Positions 33,036 through 41,931 of a stretch of DNA of 48,978 bases are shown here, in pieces. How positions within the stretch are numbered: the first letter of the stretch is position 1; the number at the start of each line of letters is the position of its first letter. The stretch comes from an uncultured Pelagibacteraceae bacterium (lineage in GTDB: Bacteria; Pseudomonadota; Alphaproteobacteria; Pelagibacterales; Pelagibacteraceae), in NCBI GenBank assembly GCA_902613755.1, contig CACMIH010000009.1, forward strand, positions 1-48,978, read 5' to 3'. The notes beneath the pieces were generated by a model. The model had not been told where the DNA came from. It ran no database searches and worked only from the letters and a program-made list of their open reading frames with translations. The translations under genes were made by a program, and so were the position numbers.

Positions 33036-33452
33036 ATGATCGAAAAATTTAATGGAATTGTTTATCTAATAATTTTTATTGTTCATTTCCTTGTTTACGC
33101 TGTTTATGCTTTTAGAGCTATAGTTGGAACAAAGAGTTTTATGGATCAATATAACATCGATCATTCGGCAGCTGTGATTACAAGATTTTTTGGAGCACCT
33201 TTTGTAGGGTCTTTCTTAATGGCTCTTTATATTATGTTCGTTAGAGATGGAGGAGTAAATGGAACTTGGGCTTTCTTTAATTTAGTATTTGTTCAAAATT
33301 TAATGTACTTAATATTTGGTATTTATACCATTTACATAAATAAACTTGGACACACTGAAAAGACTAACAGCGAAGGTGTAATAGCTGCTGGAGTACTTAC
33401 AATTTTAAGTGCTATTCTTACTTACGGATTAGCTGATAAAATTTATATTTAA
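33036..33452 (+). CDS. Small integral membrane protein, unknown family
   Basis: This 138-residue protein has four membrane helices: VYLIIFIVHFLVYAVYAFRA, FFGAPFVGSFLMALYIMFVR, AFFNLVFVQNLMYLIFGIYT and GVIAAGVLTILSAILTYGL. No family is recognised. It is divergent from the small-protein block and convergent, with a 4-bp overlap, to cysK. Possible relation to that block is inferred from the shared promoter region only. Confidence 0.7.
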   Translation: MIEKFNGIVYLIIFIVHFLVYAVYAFRAIVGTKSFMDQYNIDHSAAVITRFFGAPFVGSFLMALYIMFVRDGGVNGTWAFFNLVFVQNLMYLIFGIYTIYINKLGHTEKTNSEGVIAAGVLTILSAILTYGLADKIYI

Positions 33453-34450
33453 AACCAATTAGGTACTGGTAGACCTTTTTCTTCTAGGAATTTTTTATTA
33501 AACATTTTAGTTGCGTATTTGTCACTTCTATCACAAAGAATTGTAACTATAGTTTTACCAGGCCCCAATTCTTTACCCATTCTTATTGCTCCAGCAATAT
33601 TGATACCACAACTGGTTCCCAGGCTTAGGCCCTCATTTTGAATTAAATCATAAAGTATAGGTAATGCTTCATGATCATCAATTGAATAGGCATCATCAAT
33701 CTTAGCTTCACCAAAATTAGCGGTTACTCTACTTGAGCCAATTCCCTCAGTAATTGATCCACCTTCTGACTTTAGCTCGCCATTTTTAATATAATTATAA
33801 AGAGCCGATCCCTTTGGATCTGAAAGATAAATTTTAATATCTTTGTTCTTTTCTTTAAGAGCATTACTTACACCAGAAATAGTTCCTCCTGTTCCTGAGG
33901 AACACACAAAGCCATCAACTTTACCTTCAGTTTGTTCCCAAATTTCTTGGCCAGTACCTTCATAGTGACCTTTGGCATTTGCAGTATTATCAAACTGGTT
34001 AGCCCAAATCACACCGTTATTATTTGTTGGTCTTAATTCATCTGCAAGTCTAGCTGCCACTTTAACAAAATTGTTATCATCTTTGTAAGGTTTAGGTGGC
34101 ACTAATCTTAATTCAGCTCCAAGATTTCTAAGTAGATCTTTTTTCTCTTGGGTTTGATTATCATTCATTACAATAATTGTTTTGTAACCTAAAGAATTTC
34201 CTAATAGACCCAAACCAATTCCAGTGTTACCTGCTGTTCCTTCAACAACTGTTCCACCTTTAGCAATTAACTTTTTTTCTTGAGCATCTTTAATTAAGGC
34301 AAGTGCCGCTCTATCTTTGACTGATCCTCCTGGATTTAAAAATTCTGCTTTTCCATAAATATTGCATCCAGTAATCTCGGATGCTGCTCTTAATTTAATT
34401 AATGGAGTGTTTCCTATACCTGAAATAAAATCGTTTTGTGTGTTATTCAT
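33449..34450 (-). CDS. cysK: Cysteine synthase A
   Basis: This 333-residue PLP enzyme starts at ATG 34450 ([20 protein letters not shown]). A 29-codon extension to 34537 runs through cysE and is spurious. The PLP lysine lies in [11 protein letters not shown] (Lys45). The substrate loop is [11 protein letters not shown] and the phosphate-binding loop is [10 protein letters not shown]. It makes cysteine from O-acetylserine and sulfide. The C-terminus, [12 protein letters not shown], is seen in alphaproteobacterial homologues. The gene overlaps cysE by 8 bp, so the two consecutive enzymes of the pathway are co-translated. Confidence 0.93.
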   Translation of the reverse strand: MNNTQNDFISGIGNTPLIKLRAASEITGCNIYGKAEFLNPGGSVKDRAALALIKDAQEKKLIAKGGTVVEGTAGNTGIGLGLLGNSLGYKTIIVMNDNQTQEKKDLLRNLGAELRLVPPKPYKDDNNFVKVAARLADELRPTNNNGVIWANQFDNTANAKGHYEGTGQEIWEQTEGKVDGFVCSSGTGGTISGVSNALKEKNKDIKIYLSDPKGSALYNYIKNGELKSEGGSITEGIGSSRVTANFGEAKIDDAYSIDDHEALPILYDLIQNEGLSLGTSCGINIAGAIRMGKELGPGKTIVTILCDRSDKYATKMFNKKFLEEKGLPVPNWF

Positions 34451-35027
34451 TTTCTGATTTTTTATCACTATCAGGTGTAATACCATAAGGTTTAAATTCA
34501 CTATCAGCAATACCAACACTTCTTGCTGGAATTCCAACCATCACAGCATTTTCTGCAACGTCTTTAGTTATCACTGCATTAGCTCCAATTCTTGCACCTT
34601 TGCCAACTACTACTGGACCTAATACTTGTGCACCTGATCCAATGACCACATCTTCTTTTATAGTGGGGTGTCTTTTCATATTACGTTGATCATTTGAATT
34701 TATACTTGGAGCAATTCCTCCCAGTGTAACCATATGATAAATAGTTACGTTATCACCAATCTCAGATGTTTCTCCAATCACAACTCCCATACCATGATCG
34801 ATAAATAAATTTTTTCCAATTTTTGCATTTGGATGAATTTCAATACCAGTTAAGAACCTTGAAAATTGAGAAATGATTCTTGCAATCAAATGAAATTTTG
34901 CAGTACTAAAAAAATTTGCTATTCGATGAAAAAAAACTGCTTTAACTCCAGGATAAGTTAATATTAAACTTAACTTAGACCTTGCTGCAGGATCTCTATC
35001 AATTATGGATTGTAAAAAATCACTCAT
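34443..35027 (-). CDS. cysE: Serine O-acetyltransferase
   Basis: This is a 194-residue protein. The helical N-terminus ([20 protein letters not shown]) is followed by a left-handed beta-helix of hexapeptide repeats. [20 protein letters not shown] and YHMVTLGG are the active-site signatures. It makes O-acetylserine for the overlapping cysK gene and is the shorter form lacking part of the N-terminal extension of E. coli CysE. An 80-bp spacer separates it from the divergent VOC gene. Confidence 0.92.
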   Translation of the reverse strand: MSDFLQSIIDRDPAARSKLSLILTYPGVKAVFFHRIANFFSTAKFHLIARIISQFSRFLTGIEIHPNAKIGKNLFIDHGMGVVIGETSEIGDNVTIYHMVTLGGIAPSINSNDQRNMKRHPTIKEDVVIGSGAQVLGPVVVGKGARIGANAVITKDVAENAVMVGIPARSVGIADSEFKPYGITPDSDKKSENE

Positions 35028-35107
35028 ATTTCTTTAATTTAGTTGCTGTTGATTAAAAAATAATATGCCTTATATAGTACTTAACTGCTCAATTTAAAGA
35101 GGTTTAT

Positions 35108-35518
35108 ATGTATAAAAATACTAATTGTTTTCATTTAGCTATTCCATGCGGTGATCTAGACATAGCAAAAAAGTTTTATAGTGAAACTTTAGGATGTAGA
35201 TTAGATAACTCGGCACAAGAGTGGGCAGATGTTGATTTTTGGGGCAATGAATTAACTCTTCATAAAAGCGAACATAAATTAGATAATGAGAGACACGACG
35301 TTGATATGGGCAATGTGTCTGTTCCTCATTTTGGAGTTCATTTATCAAGAAAAGATTTTGATGCACTTAAACAAAGATTAAAAGACAGTGGAACTAAATA
35401 TTACGATGAGCCTTATCTAAGATTTAAAGGAACAAAATACGAGCAAGAAACTTTCTTCGTAAAAGACCCAAACGAAAATATTCTAGAAATTAAAACATTA
35501 ACAGCAAATCCAGAGTAA
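35108..35518 (+). CDS. VOC (glyoxalase/dioxygenase superfamily) protein
   Basis: This 136-residue protein shows two beta-alpha-beta-beta-beta modules: FHLAIPCGDLDIAKKFYSET, then FGVHLSRKDFDALKQRLKDS. The C-terminus KDPNENILEIKTL is typical of vicinal oxygen chelate proteins. Metal ligands are probably His in the first strand, His in VPHFGVH and Glu in LEIK. Whether it is a glyoxalase, a dioxygenase or a resistance protein cannot be read. AAAGAGG precedes the ATG. Confidence 0.82.
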   Translation: MYKNTNCFHLAIPCGDLDIAKKFYSETLGCRLDNSAQEWADVDFWGNELTLHKSEHKLDNERHDVDMGNVSVPHFGVHLSRKDFDALKQRLKDSGTKYYDEPYLRFKGTKYEQETFFVKDPNENILEIKTLTANPE

Positions 35519-35530
35519 CCTTAAAGCCTA

Positions 35531-36136
35531 ATGGAATACCTGGTATTAGGCTTCTTTACTGGGATTAGCTTAATATTAGCTATAGGTGCCCAGAATATTT
35601 TTGTTATTGAGCAAGGTTTAAAAAAACAACATATATTTGTTGTTTGCTTAATATGCTCTTTATCAGATTTGATGTTAATTTTTTTGGGTATTTTTCTTTT
35701 CCATTATTTTAATCAATATTTTAACTCTTTAATTGAATTAATTTTAAATTTATTTTTAATTTTATTTTTACTTCACTTTATTTTTAAAAAAATAAAATCT
35801 CATTATTCTGATATTAACTTTAGTACTGAGCCAATTAATATTTCAAAATTACATATCATCTTTAAAACTTTAGGATTTACATATTTAAATCCACATGTTT
35901 ATTCTGATACAGTTTTTTTTCTTGGAAATTTTTCAAAAAATTATTTACTTAACCAAAAAATTTTATTTGGGATAGGTGCGTCCATAGCATCATTTTTATT
36001 TTTTTTTACTTTAGGTTATTTATCTAATTATTTATCAAAGTATGCTAATAGTAAAAAAATTTGGAAGGTAATTAATATTTTTATTATATGTTTTATGTCT
36101 ATCCTAATTTTATTTATTATTAAGGAAATATTATGA
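35531..36136 (+). CDS. LysE/ArgO-type amino acid exporter
   Basis: This 201-residue protein has about six membrane helices and the LysE signature LAIGAQNIFVIEQGLKKQHI near the N-terminus. FTYLNPHVYSDTVFFLG is the conserved proline-containing segment. LysE/ArgO members export basic amino acids such as lysine or arginine. It lies 12 bp after the VOC gene and overlaps the alpha/beta hydrolase by 4 bp (ATGA). Confidence 0.85.
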   Translation: MEYLVLGFFTGISLILAIGAQNIFVIEQGLKKQHIFVVCLICSLSDLMLIFLGIFLFHYFNQYFNSLIELILNLFLILFLLHFIFKKIKSHYSDINFSTEPINISKLHIIFKTLGFTYLNPHVYSDTVFFLGNFSKNYLLNQKILFGIGASIASFLFFFTLGYLSNYLSKYANSKKIWKVINIFIICFMSILILFIIKEIL

Positions 36137-36888
36137 GTTATATTTACGTAGATGATTTAGGCGAAGGGTTTCCTTTTGTTTTAGTTCACGGATATTTAGG
36201 TTCATCTGAAATGTGGACTTTTCAAAAAGAATTTTTTTCAAAAGATTATCGTGTGATTACCCCAGCTCTCCCAGGATTTGGAGAAAGTCATAAATTAAAA
36301 TCTTTAGACTCTATTAATAAAATGGCTGAAGAAATTATAAAAGTATTAGATCAAAAAAAGATTGATCAATTTAATTTAATTGGTCATTCAATGGGAGGAA
36401 TGATTGTTCAAGAAATTACAAAATTGATTGGGAATAGAGTTAATAAATTAATTTGTTTTGCAACAGGATCTATTGGAGACATCCCAGGAAGATTTGAGAC
36501 TATGGATGAAACAAGAGAAAAACTTAAAAAAGAAGGTACACAACTTTCTTTTTCTAGAGTACCTCCTAATTGGTTTGTAAAAGGTGATAAGGATAAAAAT
36601 TATTTTCTGTGTGAGAATGCTGTTAAAAATGTTTCATTAGAAACTGCTGATAATGCATTATTAGCAATGAAAAATTGGAGAGGTAAAGAAAATTTAAAAA
36701 ATATAAAAAATGAGACTCTTATAATATGGGGTGATAAAGATACTTCATATAATTTTGATCAAGTTGATACACTAAATAAAAATATTAAAAATAGCCGTTT
36801 AGAAATATTTAAAAATTGTGCTCATAATGTTCACTTAGAACAGCCTGATCAATTTAATAATTTAGTAAAAGAATTTATCTCAAAATAA
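36133..36888 (+). CDS. Alpha/beta hydrolase
   Basis: This 251-residue protein has the nucleophile elbow LIGHSMGGMIVQE (Ser about 89), an oxyanion region VLVHGYLGSSEMW, the acid in IIWGDKDTSYNFDQ and the histidine in FKNCAHNVHLEQP. This is the standard layout of small esterases, lactonases and C-C hydrolases. The substrate is unknown. It overlaps the exporter gene by 4 bp, and its end overlaps the convergent HAD gene by 14 bp. Confidence 0.88.
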   Translation: MSYIYVDDLGEGFPFVLVHGYLGSSEMWTFQKEFFSKDYRVITPALPGFGESHKLKSLDSINKMAEEIIKVLDQKKIDQFNLIGHSMGGMIVQEITKLIGNRVNKLICFATGSIGDIPGRFETMDETREKLKKEGTQLSFSRVPPNWFVKGDKDKNYFLCENAVKNVSLETADNALLAMKNWRGKENLKNIKNETLIIWGDKDTSYNFDQVDTLNKNIKNSRLEIFKNCAHNVHLEQPDQFNNLVKEFISK

Positions 36889-37537
36889 TATTTTTATTAA
36901 GCCGATAAACTTTTTTATAAGCTCCAATAAATTTTTTTGAAGAATGAAATTTTCCAGGAAAAATTATACATTTTATTTTAGCTCGCCTAGCTGAATTTAA
37001 ACTTTCTTGAGAATCCTCAATTGCTACACAATCATTAGCTTTAAGCTTAAGTTTTTTAAGTGCTAATAAGTATATATCTGGGTTGGGTTTGTATTTTTTT
37101 ACTAATTTTGCATTCCCTATAAAGTTAAAATCTCTTTTATTAATTGAATTTCTCAAACAATATAAGATTGCATTTATATTGTTCGTAGAAGTAGATGAAA
37201 CAAATGCAATTTTAATATTTTCTTTTTTACATAAAGAAATTAAATTTTTAACACCTGGCCTTAATTTAAGATGATTTTTTTTAAGAAAATTATTAAAGAT
37301 TTTAGTCTTTAAATTTCTTAAATATACTGAATTAACTTTAATTTGTTTCTTTTTGGCATATCTTGATATTCTATCTTTGCCACCAGATTTACTTAATAAA
37401 TTTTGATACTCACGTTTGGTCCAATTCCAATCTAGCCCATGTTGCTTGAATGCTTTATTGAATGACTTTCTTTGAATTTCTGAAGTTTCAACAATAGATC
37501 CAATAGAACCAAAAAGTAATGCTTTATAATATTTCAA
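36875..37537 (-). CDS. HAD-superfamily protein lacking the nucleophile aspartate
   Basis: This 220-residue protein resembles beta-phosphoglucomutase and phosphoglycolate phosphatase relatives, with cap and core in the usual order. Motif I should read FDxDGTL but is LLFGSIGSIVET (Gly10, Ile12), so the nucleophile and acid are missing. Motif II is IAFVSSTSTNN, motif III is KKYKPNPDIYLLAL and motif IV is CVAIEDSQESLNSARRA, all intact. The sequence is not broken. It could be a binding or regulatory protein rather than a phosphatase. Its start overlaps the ABC permease stop by 4 bp. Confidence 0.78.
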   Translation of the reverse strand: MKYYKALLFGSIGSIVETSEIQRKSFNKAFKQHGLDWNWTKREYQNLLSKSGGKDRISRYAKKKQIKVNSVYLRNLKTKIFNNFLKKNHLKLRPGVKNLISLCKKENIKIAFVSSTSTNNINAILYCLRNSINKRDFNFIGNAKLVKKYKPNPDIYLLALKKLKLKANDCVAIEDSQESLNSARRAKIKCIIFPGKFHSSKKFIGAYKKVYRLNKNIILR

Positions 37538-38415
37538 CCTTTTACAGCTCCAGCAGTTAAACCACTAATGACCTGTCTTTGGAAAAACATAACAAGCATA
37601 AATAAAGGTGCAGTAGCAGATACAACTGCAGAAACTGCCCACATTAAATTTCCTTCATGTTGGTTTGTCCCTAAATAACTTTGAATTTTTGGAACCATAG
37701 TATGATTTTCTTGATTAAGAAGTAATGCTGTTACTGTAAAATCATTATAAGCTAACATTAAACTAAATAATCCTGCTGTAATTACACCAGGCCACATCAC
37801 AGGCATAATGATATGTCTAAAAGCTTGAAAGTATGAACAACCATCTATTAAAGCACTTTCGTCAAGCTCTTTTGGTACAGTTTTAAAAAATGAATAAAGC
37901 AGCCACAAAGTAAAAGGTTGATTTATAGCAACCAAAACAACAATTGTAGTTGGAAGAATTCCCCAAATCTGTAATTCAAAGAAAGGAAAAAGATATCCTG
38001 ATACTAAAGTTATATGTGGCATAGCTCTAAAAATTAAAGCTGCCATTAAAATCCAAAAAGCATATTTCTCAGTTGATCTTGAAAGAGCATATGCTCCTAA
38101 AGTTCCTAAAAACAAAGAAATACTTACAACAAATACTGTAACGATAATTGTATTTTTTGATGCTTTCCAAAATTCACCTTCAGTCCAAGCTTGTGTATAA
38201 GCATTAGTTGTAAATTTTCCGCCTGTTTCAATTAAGGTATTAAATGCTGATATTGCATACCACCAATCAGATCTAGAAAAGAAATCGGCTCTTACTTTAA
38301 ATGATCCCCAAAAAGTCCAAATAAAAGGAAAACAAGCAATTAACAACCAAGTGATTATAAATATAGTATTAAAAGTTTTTAAACGAGTTGATTTTGTATC
38401 TAGTCCATAATCCAT
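37534..38415 (-). CDS. Sugar-type ABC transporter permease (MalG-like)
   Basis: This 293-residue protein has six membrane helices. The coupling loop reads ALIDGCSYFQAFRHIIMPVM, near residues 190-210, as in MalG/UgpE. Helix 1 is TIFIITWLLIACFPFIWTFW. It follows the MalF-like gene by 2 bp, and its end overlaps the HAD gene (ATGA). It forms the translocation pore with the MalF-like subunit. No ATPase lies in this operon; the MalK-type protein at 44976 may power it (inference). Confidence 0.88.
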   Translation of the reverse strand: MDYGLDTKSTRLKTFNTIFIITWLLIACFPFIWTFWGSFKVRADFFSRSDWWYAISAFNTLIETGGKFTTNAYTQAWTEGEFWKASKNTIIVTVFVVSISLFLGTLGAYALSRSTEKYAFWILMAALIFRAMPHITLVSGYLFPFFELQIWGILPTTIVVLVAINQPFTLWLLYSFFKTVPKELDESALIDGCSYFQAFRHIIMPVMWPGVITAGLFSLMLAYNDFTVTALLLNQENHTMVPKIQSYLGTNQHEGNLMWAVSAVVSATAPLFMLVMFFQRQVISGLTAGAVKG

Positions 38416-38417
38416 AA

Positions 38418-39446
38418 TTATCTCGCTGTTTTAAATTCTTTCCAAGTTCTAATTAACACTGGTGCTAGCAGGATAGCTATGCCAATAATAGTCATCATTG
38501 AAGTAGCTGCAGCAGAACCAAACAATATTACTTCCTCATTAACTAAATTATCATAGATTAACCAAGATAACGATTGTGCACTTCCTTCAGCGCTAAAACC
38601 AATAATCGGCTCAAATACTCTAAAGTTATCCATTAAAGAAATCAAAGCAACAAATGTAACTACAGGATAAATATGCGGTAAAACTATATGTTTAATTCTT
38701 TGAATTCTTGATGCTCCATCTATAATTGCAGCTTCAATTGGTTCTTGAGGGACTGTTTGAAGTGCTGCATAAAAAACCACAAAAGCAAAAGGGGAGTGAT
38801 GCCAAATCCCATAAATAATAATAGTAATCCAAGTTAATGTTTTCGAGGATTTAAGTGATAAATATGGATCATTCATTAAATTTTGAATATTTGCTCCAAT
38901 TATCCCTTGTGAGTCTATCATCCAAAATAATACCAATGATCCAACCAATGGTGTAACAATCATTGGTAAAATTGTACCAAAGATTAAAGGTCCTCTAATT
39001 TTTCTAGCAACTGCATTTAAACTTAATGCAATAATAAAACCTAAGAGGAGTACATTTGGTGTAACAAACAAACAATAAGTTAAAGTAAATATCAGAGCTT
39101 TATAAAAGGGTAGATTAGTTACCTGGTCTACAAAAGCACCAAAACTTTCAGTTTCATTCCAAAATTTTTTTATTTCATCAACTGCTAAATGATTTCGATC
39201 AGTATAAGTGCCAAAACCATTAAATTTTCCAAGTGGCTTTACTTCTCTAATTTTCGAGGTTTCTTCGTTATCAACGACAATTGAAACGGTACATCCAAAA
39301 GGGTCACATTTTTTAACTTCTTTTACTATTTGATCATGTTGTGCATAAAAGGACTGAATGCCAGTAGATATAATTGGTAACCCAATAAACAGGATCATTG
39401 CTAAACCTGTAGGTAAGAAAAACCAGAAAAAAGTTTTATTAGGCAT
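38418..39446 (-). CDS. Sugar-type ABC transporter permease (MalF-like) with periplasmic insertion
   Basis: This 342-residue protein starts with helix TGLAMILFIGLPIISTGIQS. A polar insertion of about 70 residues follows before the next helix, which includes CDPFGC (a possible disulfide). The permease core has the coupling loop AAIIDGASRIQRIKHIVLPH. The insertion probably folds in the periplasm near the binding protein, as the extra domains of MalF do. The gene lies downstream of its binding-protein gene, separated by a strong hairpin. Confidence 0.87.
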   Translation of the reverse strand: MPNKTFFWFFLPTGLAMILFIGLPIISTGIQSFYAQHDQIVKEVKKCDPFGCTVSIVVDNEETSKIREVKPLGKFNGFGTYTDRNHLAVDEIKKFWNETESFGAFVDQVTNLPFYKALIFTLTYCLFVTPNVLLLGFIIALSLNAVARKIRGPLIFGTILPMIVTPLVGSLVLFWMIDSQGIIGANIQNLMNDPYLSLKSSKTLTWITIIIYGIWHHSPFAFVVFYAALQTVPQEPIEAAIIDGASRIQRIKHIVLPHIYPVVTFVALISLMDNFRVFEPIIGFSAEGSAQSLSWLIYDNLVNEEVILFGSAAATSMMTIIGIAILLAPVLIRTWKEFKTAR

Positions 39447-39458
39447 TTAAATAGTGAT

Positions 39459-39483
39459 TAAGTGGGGAGTAAATCCCCACTTA
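39459..39483 (-). other. Intercistronic hairpin between binding protein and permease genes
   Basis: TAAGTGGGGA (39459-39468) and TCCCCACTTA (39474-39483) make a perfect 10-bp stem around a 5-base loop. No T-run follows in the transcribed (minus) direction, so it is not a terminator by itself. It lies between the binding-protein stop at 39497 and the permease start at 39446. It probably protects the upstream message from decay. Confidence 0.8.
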
Positions 39484-39496
39484 TAAGTTTTAGATT

Positions 39497-40717
39497 TTAT
39501 AGAAAGCCTTGTTCTTTAGCTTTACTAATGTAAGCAGCTTCAACATCTTTTAATGCTTGTTCAGCCGTCTCTTTACCTTGTAAAAACTCAACAATTTCAC
39601 TTCCTAATGCACCATGCATTAAACCCATTTGCGGTAACATTGGATATGGTTTTGCTCCCATTTTTACAGCTTCGATAACACCAATAGATTTTGGTCCTGG
39701 TACAAACCCCTCTACTAACCAAACAGCTTGATCAGAAGCGTCAGCAACCATCTTTTTATTTGATGCTGCGTGCGCTAAAGCTCTAAATGTTGCCTCAGCA
39801 TCTGCGTCAGGTCTATTTTTTGCAAGTGTGAAACCATCCCACCATAATGTAGCAGCTGGAATATTTCCTCCACCTACAGTAGCAGGTCCAGTTAATTTAG
39901 TTGCTTTTGTAATGTTAGGATCACCTTCATCATCTAGAAGAGTTCCTGATCTAGATGCCCATAATGTCATCAATGCAACATTACCAGATTCCCATTCCAC
40001 TTTAATTGCTTCACTATCATGAGTTAAGTAATCAGGGTTACTTAATTCAGATAATTTTTTTAACATATTTAAAGTAGCAACACCTTTAGCATTATTTATA
40101 TTTGGTTGTGCACTTCCAGATTTAAAGAATTCACCACCATGACCAATAAACATGTTCACAAATTCTTCTGCTAAATTCCAACCAGCTTTATATGCAGCTG
40201 CGTAAGGATATTGCATTTTACCTGAAGCTCTAATTTTTTCAGATGCAGCAACTACTTCCTCGTAAGTTTTTGGAATAGCTATACCAAGATCTTTTAAAAC
40301 ATCTTCTCTGTAATATAAATGTTGAGTATTAGCCATAAACGCAACGGCCATTACTTTTCCATCAATTGTAATTAATTGAGAGTCTTGGATTCCTTTCCCA
40401 TATTTTTTAACAAGATCATCTAAAGGTCTAATTAAATCTTGGTTCATCAAAGGAACAATTGAACTATTAGCTGCAATTCTTGCTGAAAACTCAGATGGAT
40501 TTGCAGTTAAAGCTGGCACTGCGATTTTATTATGCTCAGATGAGTGAGTCACTTTAAAATCAGCACTTCCTTTACATTGTTTAGAAGTTTCAACGAAAGT
40601 TCTTAATGCAGGAAAATCATTAGCCAAAATATTTATTGAACCACTTTTAATGTTACAATCTGCAAATGCAGAGGTTCCAAAAAGTAGAAACAATAAAGTA
40701 ATTAGTATTTTTCTCAT
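39497..40717 (-). CDS. Sugar-type ABC transporter binding protein
   Basis: This 406-residue protein has a signal peptide (about 1-19, GTSAFA). The mature domain is of the sugar-binding type 1 cluster: GSINILANDFPALRTFVE, then IVPLMNQDLIRPLDDLVKKY, and a Trp-rich binding cleft (VALMTLWASRSGTLLDDEGD, then PAATLWWDGFTLAKN). It should capture a carbohydrate or polyol and deliver it to the two permeases downstream. The spacer upstream (40718-40789) presumably holds the operon promoter. The ligand is not assignable. Confidence 0.88.
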   Translation of the reverse strand: MRKILITLLFLLFGTSAFADCNIKSGSINILANDFPALRTFVETSKQCKGSADFKVTHSSEHNKIAVPALTANPSEFSARIAANSSIVPLMNQDLIRPLDDLVKKYGKGIQDSQLITIDGKVMAVAFMANTQHLYYREDVLKDLGIAIPKTYEEVVAASEKIRASGKMQYPYAAAYKAGWNLAEEFVNMFIGHGGEFFKSGSAQPNINNAKGVATLNMLKKLSELSNPDYLTHDSEAIKVEWESGNVALMTLWASRSGTLLDDEGDPNITKATKLTGPATVGGGNIPAATLWWDGFTLAKNRPDADAEATFRALAHAASNKKMVADASDQAVWLVEGFVPGPKSIGVIEAVKMGAKPYPMLPQMGLMHGALGSEIVEFLQGKETAEQALKDVEAAYISKAKEQGFL

Positions 40718-40789
40718 ATATTTTCTCTCTGTTTTGTTAGTTAAATTATAATTTAAGTTAGAAAACTATATCTACTCCTGAAATAGAAT

Positions 40790-40813
40790 AAAAGTGATAA
40801 TTAAATCACTTTT
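40790..40813 (-). terminator. Terminator overlapping the MetE-like gene stop codon
   Basis: AAAAGTGAT (40790-40798) and ATCACTTTT (40805-40813) pair over 9 bp around a 6-base loop that holds part of the stop codon. On the minus strand the stem is followed by TATTCTATTTC. It should end the MetE-like operon before the binding-protein gene. The right arm is coding sequence, which is a compact arrangement. Confidence 0.6.
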
Positions 40814-41928
40814 GACGCAAGTTCCGCACCTCTTACAAGAGACTCTAGTTTTTTATAAACTATATTTTCGTCTACATTACCAAAACCAGCAAAGGTACTA
40901 AACCCACAGTCAGTTCCTGCTAATAATTGTTCAGCATTAATGACTTTAGAAAAGGTTAAAATTCTATTCTTTACAACTTCGGGATGTTCTACAAAATTTG
41001 TTGTAGAATCTATTACACCTGGGGCAATTATTTTGTCACTTGGAATTTTTAAATTTTCAAAAATTTGCCACTCATGAGAATGTCTTGGATTAGACGACTC
41101 AATTAAATAAGTCTGAACATTGGCTTTCAATGCAATTGGCATTATCTTTTCTAAAGAAATATCATGTAGATGAGGTCCTTCATAATTACCCCAACAGATA
41201 TGTAGTCTTATATTAGAGCTATCGATATTACTGATAGCATTATTTAGACATTCTATTTGTTTTTCAGCTCTAATTATAAATTCAGACTCTGATAAATCTT
41301 TAAAAGTCATATGTCTAGCAAGAGCCAAATCTGGACAATCTAACTGAAGTTTTAATCCATTTGAGGTGATTTCTTCATACTCATCTTTCATAAGGTTGGA
41401 TAAATTTTCTAAATATTCGTCATCATTTTTATAATATTTATTTGGCAAGAAAGCAGAAATAACTCCAGGAGAGGCCGCGTTCATGAAACCATCTTTATGA
41501 TTATTTTTATCTAACGCTTGCTTAAAATTATTAATATCTTTTGTTAAGGAAGTTTTATCTTTAATTTTTAATTCGCTTGTACAACATGGTCTTGTGTAAG
41601 TAGGTGTACCACCTGTTCTTGCAATTCTTTCTTTGAAAGAAGGAAAGTCATCTAAATCTTTTGGTGCTTTTCTTTCACTCTCTCCAGAAAATCCATCAAT
41701 TCTATCCTTAACATAAGTAGCATAACTAATCTTAGACATTTCACCATCACTGATATAATCAATTCCAACCTCAATTTGTTTTTTAACAATGTTGTTAACA
41801 TCTTTTTGGACGACTTTATCAAATTGATTAAAATCTATTTTTTCTTTTTGATCTTTTTTAAACAAGAGTTCGGATAATTCATTTGATCTGGGTAAACTTC
41901 CCACATGTGTTGTTTTAATTTTACTCAT
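40801..41928 (-). CDS. Core MetE-like cobalamin-independent methyltransferase family protein
   Basis: This 375-residue protein corresponds to the catalytic C-terminal barrel of MetE alone, beginning TTHVGSLPRSNELSELLFKK. The zinc and thiol ligands are all present: LHICWGN (His and Cys, about 243/245), LIESSNPRH (Glu, about 277) and GTDCGFSTF (Cys, about 341). The N-terminal half of MetE that binds folate polyglutamate is absent, so a non-folate methyl donor or a C-C/C-O lyase-like activity is possible. It is encoded with a double SnoaL protein and a cupin, not with methionine genes. Confidence 0.82.
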   Translation of the reverse strand: MSKIKTTHVGSLPRSNELSELLFKKDQKEKIDFNQFDKVVQKDVNNIVKKQIEVGIDYISDGEMSKISYATYVKDRIDGFSGESERKAPKDLDDFPSFKERIARTGGTPTYTRPCCTSELKIKDKTSLTKDINNFKQALDKNNHKDGFMNAASPGVISAFLPNKYYKNDDEYLENLSNLMKDEYEEITSNGLKLQLDCPDLALARHMTFKDLSESEFIIRAEKQIECLNNAISNIDSSNIRLHICWGNYEGPHLHDISLEKIMPIALKANVQTYLIESSNPRHSHEWQIFENLKIPSDKIIAPGVIDSTTNFVEHPEVVKNRILTFSKVINAEQLLAGTDCGFSTFAGFGNVDENIVYKKLESLVRGAELASKVI

Positions 41929-41931
41929 ATT

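Noticed and set aside
34451..34537. Longer cysK frame from 34537
   Set aside because: It would run 87 bases through the cysE coding sequence; MNNTQND at 34450 matches the family start.
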